Shown here: in pieces, positions 60,650-64,000 of the stretch
Layout: the number at the start of each line of letters is the position of its first letter
Position numbering within the stretch: position 1 is the stretch's first letter
Source of the DNA: Apostichopus japonicus
Lineage: Eukaryota; Echinodermata; Holothuroidea; Aspidochirotida; Stichopodidae
DNA: 64,000 bases
Reading direction: 5' to 3'
NCBI RefSeq assembly: GCF_037975245.1
Contig: NC_092567.1
Span: 3,914,214 to 3,978,213 of the forward strand
Notes under the pieces: model-generated
Told to the model about the DNA's origin: nothing
The model's input: the letters and a program-made list of their open reading frames with translations, nothing else
Database searches by the model: none
Position numbers and translations under genes: made by a program

Positions 60650-61920
60650 ACACAAAGAAGAAAGTGAACCACATAGGTGAGTTCAAAATCAACAACAAAG
60701 GGAAATCACACATACACAAACTCACTCCAAAATGGAATAACTTGAATACAAATCGACATTAGATACAGTCTAGCGTGTACGTGTATGTAGGCGGAAGGGG
60801 GGAGTGGTGGATTCCCCCTTTGTCAGCAGGTCCTGCACTATGCCTCCCTCCGTTAATTCCTCCATCGATAAGTACAATCTATTAACCTTATTTACTTACC
60901 TAATCAGGGTTTAGTTGGATGACCTTTGTTCTGATGTAAATATCATGACTCAACGACCTTTAGTTTCAATAATATGGGAATCCTTCATGTTATATTCAAT
61001 CCTTGATAATTGGTTCCAGTATCGAATGGTCCTGGAATGGGAGGTGATGTCCAACTGTTTGGTTGAGGAAGTGTTGATGAACATACAATGCCATAGCAGT
61101 AGATCAAGCCTTTCTAAATCGAAGGTCAATGTGACAACATCGGAATTCCATTATAAACACAGTCAACGTATCCAAAGTGTGCAGACATCAATCCGATATA
61201 CAAAGCTATTTGGAGGAACACATCCACTACTTCGTGTATAACAGTGATCGCCGTGTTAAAACCTGTCGTACAACTAATGTGCCATACGTTCTGATTTGAG
61301 CAATTGTATCACATTTTCTATTGTTTACCTGTATTTGAAAGCTTTACTAAAATATGAGTCATTTCTGCAGGTAACGCAGTAACATAACAAATCTATTCAT
61401 ATGTATCAAACCGAGGCAGAGGTCATACTATATACAATAGCAGGGAAACAACAGTTACTAAATGTATACACTGATGGCGTGAAAGCCTTTGTAACGGTTT
61501 TTACGAATGCGCCTGTTTTAAGTAACGTTCATTGGTTATGACACGCACTTTGAATATGGGAACTGTTCAAATGAAATTCTCGCTAAATCAAACTAACTAT
61601 AACGTTTTCTATTAAGAAGATATTCACATGTCACCCTACTTTGAAGTCCTTGCCTAGCTAAGTTCTAACTTAGATCAAGTTCTAGTTTCTAATTTGTACC
61701 CCGAAAATAATCTTACCGCTTGTCGACGAGGCACACGACAATTACTCAACAATCGGCGTGTACATTAACCTCGATCGTATATGTCAATGCGGAATCGCGC
61801 CTAACAACGTATACTAACCATTGTGACCCCTTGTCCCTTTTGACACTCAACTCTAGTGGTTTCGCCTTGAATGAATATGATTCCACAACAACTGAGGTCA
61901 TGATCTTATAGCTACCACGT
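60650..61920. repeat. Duplicated module A, copy 5
   Basis: Nearly identical by eye to 25300-26570 over its length, including the minus-strand donor-like GTAAGTAAATAAGG near 60895. The copies diverge after ATGATCTTATAGCT. Confidence 0.85.
61740..61905 (-). pseudogene. Exon-like conserved frame, module A copy 5
   Basis: Open on the minus strand with LELSVKRDKGSQWLVYVV followed by DSALTYTIEVNVHADC and a stop, nearly the same as at 26400-26550. No start codon or splice acceptor is certain. Confidence 0.35.
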
Positions 61921-62485
61921 TCCTCGTGAAGATATACCAGAACAATTGAATCTAGCTAAATGGTACATTTCTTGATGATTACCGCAATTTTCAATTAAAA
62001 CATTTTCATTTTGAGTACTTTTCAAACATCAAACTGCAGCTGGAACTCACGCAGCTAGTCAAGACTGTACACAAATGTACATAGACACAAACAGCAGACG
62101 ACATGACAGTTGTTCCTTAGCAACACAAATCTCCTTGCCAATTTCTATATTCTGCAAATATTTTTGACTACGCTTGTCATATAGCAAGTCGAAAGGATAG
62201 CAATATGTCGAAAATTTGACATCTTATTTCAAATTTTCACTGTCTTGTCTGAAAACGTTGGCCATTTTATTGTAAATTTGTCACTCATTGCATTTTCCAA
62301 ATGTGGGCAAGGGGGCTGAAGATTTGACAGTCACGTTGAACTTCATTAGATAATTGTATATTATAACATGTGTGAAGGCAGCTTTCTTTAAATTGATCCT
62401 ATCCCCACCCCTACCCCCCCACTCCTACTTGTGACTTCTAAAAATTGACCCTGGCTGCAAACGTTTCTTATTATTATTATTATTT
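61921..62485. other. No recognised feature
   Basis: About 560 bp between module A and module C. Includes a C-rich patch near 62410. No gene seen. Confidence 0.4.
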
Positions 62486-62489
62486 ATCT

Positions 62490-64000
62490 TTATGGGTAAA
62501 TTGATTGATCACCCAAAATTGAATTGAATAATTTGAATACATAATTTCAATGAGAAGAAAAATTTAGTCAGTCCCACTGTTAGCTGTTTTTTTTTTAAGT
62601 TTTGCTTGTTTCTTCTCCAATCCGATAAATATTTCAAATGTTATAGCATTTTTTGTTTGTTCCGTGGTAAAGATATGAAGATTTCTCCTAGATTCGCTGA
62701 AAATTTGACAGAACAAAAGTTTGAAATTTAGCATAATTATTCCTTAGTAATATTCAATCAGCAGCTGCACGAAGTTCCTTTTTTCCATGATCTGATTTCA
62801 AATAGCTGCTATTCAACTGTTTACACCAGTATAATATATGTTATAAGTCATTTTTATAATAAAACAATGGGCCAGTCCAAGTCAATTAATGATGAGTTGT
62901 ACTCTGTTTATTGGTGTGAAAGTAGTCTATAGGCTTATAAGAATTTAATTGTTCTGGTTGTTAAAGATTTGACCAAATACAATGATATCAAACAAAACTG
63001 AACAGAATAGTAACAGTGTTGAAGCCAGGTACATTTATCCGAGTACCAAGTACTTTTAAGTACTTGAGGTTCCCGAGAACCCAGGTATCCTAGCCCGATG
63101 ACTGGCTTTTTAGGATCCGAGTACCAGTTTTCGAGTACAGTATTCTATATACAGTATTCAGTACCGAGTACGAATTAAACTATTTCATACGAGTACTTCT
63201 GATTTCTTAAATTATACAAAAACCTAATATTTAAAACTGTTCCCTGTGGTGATTATAAGTAAATGATATATACCAGTCGAATATGAAGACATTGTTCGTG
63301 TCTTGTTATGGTTTGACAAATTTTCAAATGTAAAATGTCTTAAAATGATGGGTTAATAGGGTTGCAAGTGCCATATTAATACTACAAACATGCTATAAAT
63401 TGTTTTATGTTAGACACATAATATACATCACTTATGCTTTCTTTGTTCATGCTATATGTACTGTTCTTGGTAATATAAACGGCTATTCTGCTGCAGTAGA
63501 GACACATGAGAACGGTGACATTACAGAGTAATAAAAATCATCGATAACTTATAATAACTACCTACTGTAACGTCAGTATTACGAAACTGTTTGTTTTACA
63601 TTACTAGTCTTAAAGTATTCGTCACGAACAAGTACCAAGCACTTTGAATCGAGTACAAGTACGAGTACTTAAGCATCAGAGTGCGGTTGCGAAAGGATGA
63701 GTACCAAGTACTGTTAACCTAGTGCGAGTACCGATCATTTGAAAAAAAAAGATGTTTGAAAGCCACTCGAGTGCCGGGTGCTTTTCGAGTACTACAACAC
63801 TAGAAAATAGCTTCTTGACAAAACTTTACCAGTTTTTTTTTTCATTTTTATTTTACTAGTGCTTGGAACAAATTTCAATTACATACAAAAACAAAAAAAC
63901 CTTGGCAACACCAAATCTCTCCCGAAATTGAAACATACAGATACCGATACGGTCAAACTTCTTTAAATCGTAGTTACTAATGAGGAACTGATTATATGTA
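62490..64000. repeat. Duplicated module C, copy 2 (runs to the window end)
   Basis: Collinear with 58235-59394. It carries about 380 bp of extra sequence between CGGCTATTC (63489) and AATTACATAC (63868). That insert is dense in GAGTAC words and ends ...GAGTACTACAACACTAG, the inverse type of the CAGTGTTGTAG start seen at 58805, so it is probably a further GAGTAC-family element. Confidence 0.7.

Overview
This window looks like AT-rich, repeat-dense intergenic DNA from a marine invertebrate. An echinoderm, possibly a sea cucumber or urchin, is my best guess. That guess rests on the many TAGGCCTA-type words, the TGACCTTTGACC-type arrays, the abundance of small TIR elements, and CR1-like, L2-like and Penelope-like retroelements; it is inference and no marker gene confirms it. 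I found no intact host protein gene, rRNA or tRNA. Every long reading frame with recognisable domains belongs to a retroelement.

Layout: 1-5.3 kb is minisatellite and satellite DNA (units of about 144 bp and 74 bp, TGACC-rich DNA, and a GCTAACATACATG array holding a fold-back element). 6.6-13.7 kb holds two related TIR elements, a 121-bp satellite interrupted by a hAT-like element, and a second, shorter relative of that hAT element. 14-15.3 kb is a CATCCTATC-type satellite split by a small TIR element. 15.3-17.2 kb is a GGGTCAAAGGTCA-rich tandem array, and 17.3-17.75 kb a Penelope 3' remnant with a hammerhead-like core. 19.8-26.6 kb holds long duplicated modules. 30.4-32.3 kb is a CR1-like LINE. 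32.6-34.2 kb is more satellite, followed by LINE and Penelope remnants on the minus strand. 35.7-37.7 kb is another duplicated module. 38.86-40.55 kb is a third hAT-like insertion.

The most striking object is at 41.28-46.35 kb: two head-to-head copies of one Penelope-like element forming a giant inverted repeat. Each arm is 2,360 bp with a 355-bp spacer, every stretch I compared is identical, and positions map arm to arm with no net indel. Both copies keep a reverse transcriptase with YIDD, a GIY-YIG endonuclease and a 3' hammerhead ribozyme core. A related module at 23.1 kb looks like the unoccupied insertion site. 46.7-48.9 kb continues the invaded module. 49.2-50.3 kb is a fourth hAT-like candidate, 51.9-54.2 kb carries a CR1 3' fragment and a frameshifted L2-like RT, and 57.3-64.0 kb holds more duplicated modules separated by a perfect 337-bp CAT repeat.

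The repeated modules (D, B, A, E and C below) carry short minus-strand reading frames conserved between diverged copies, some faintly Ig-like. They may be remains of a tandemly duplicated host gene family. This is the least explained part of the window.
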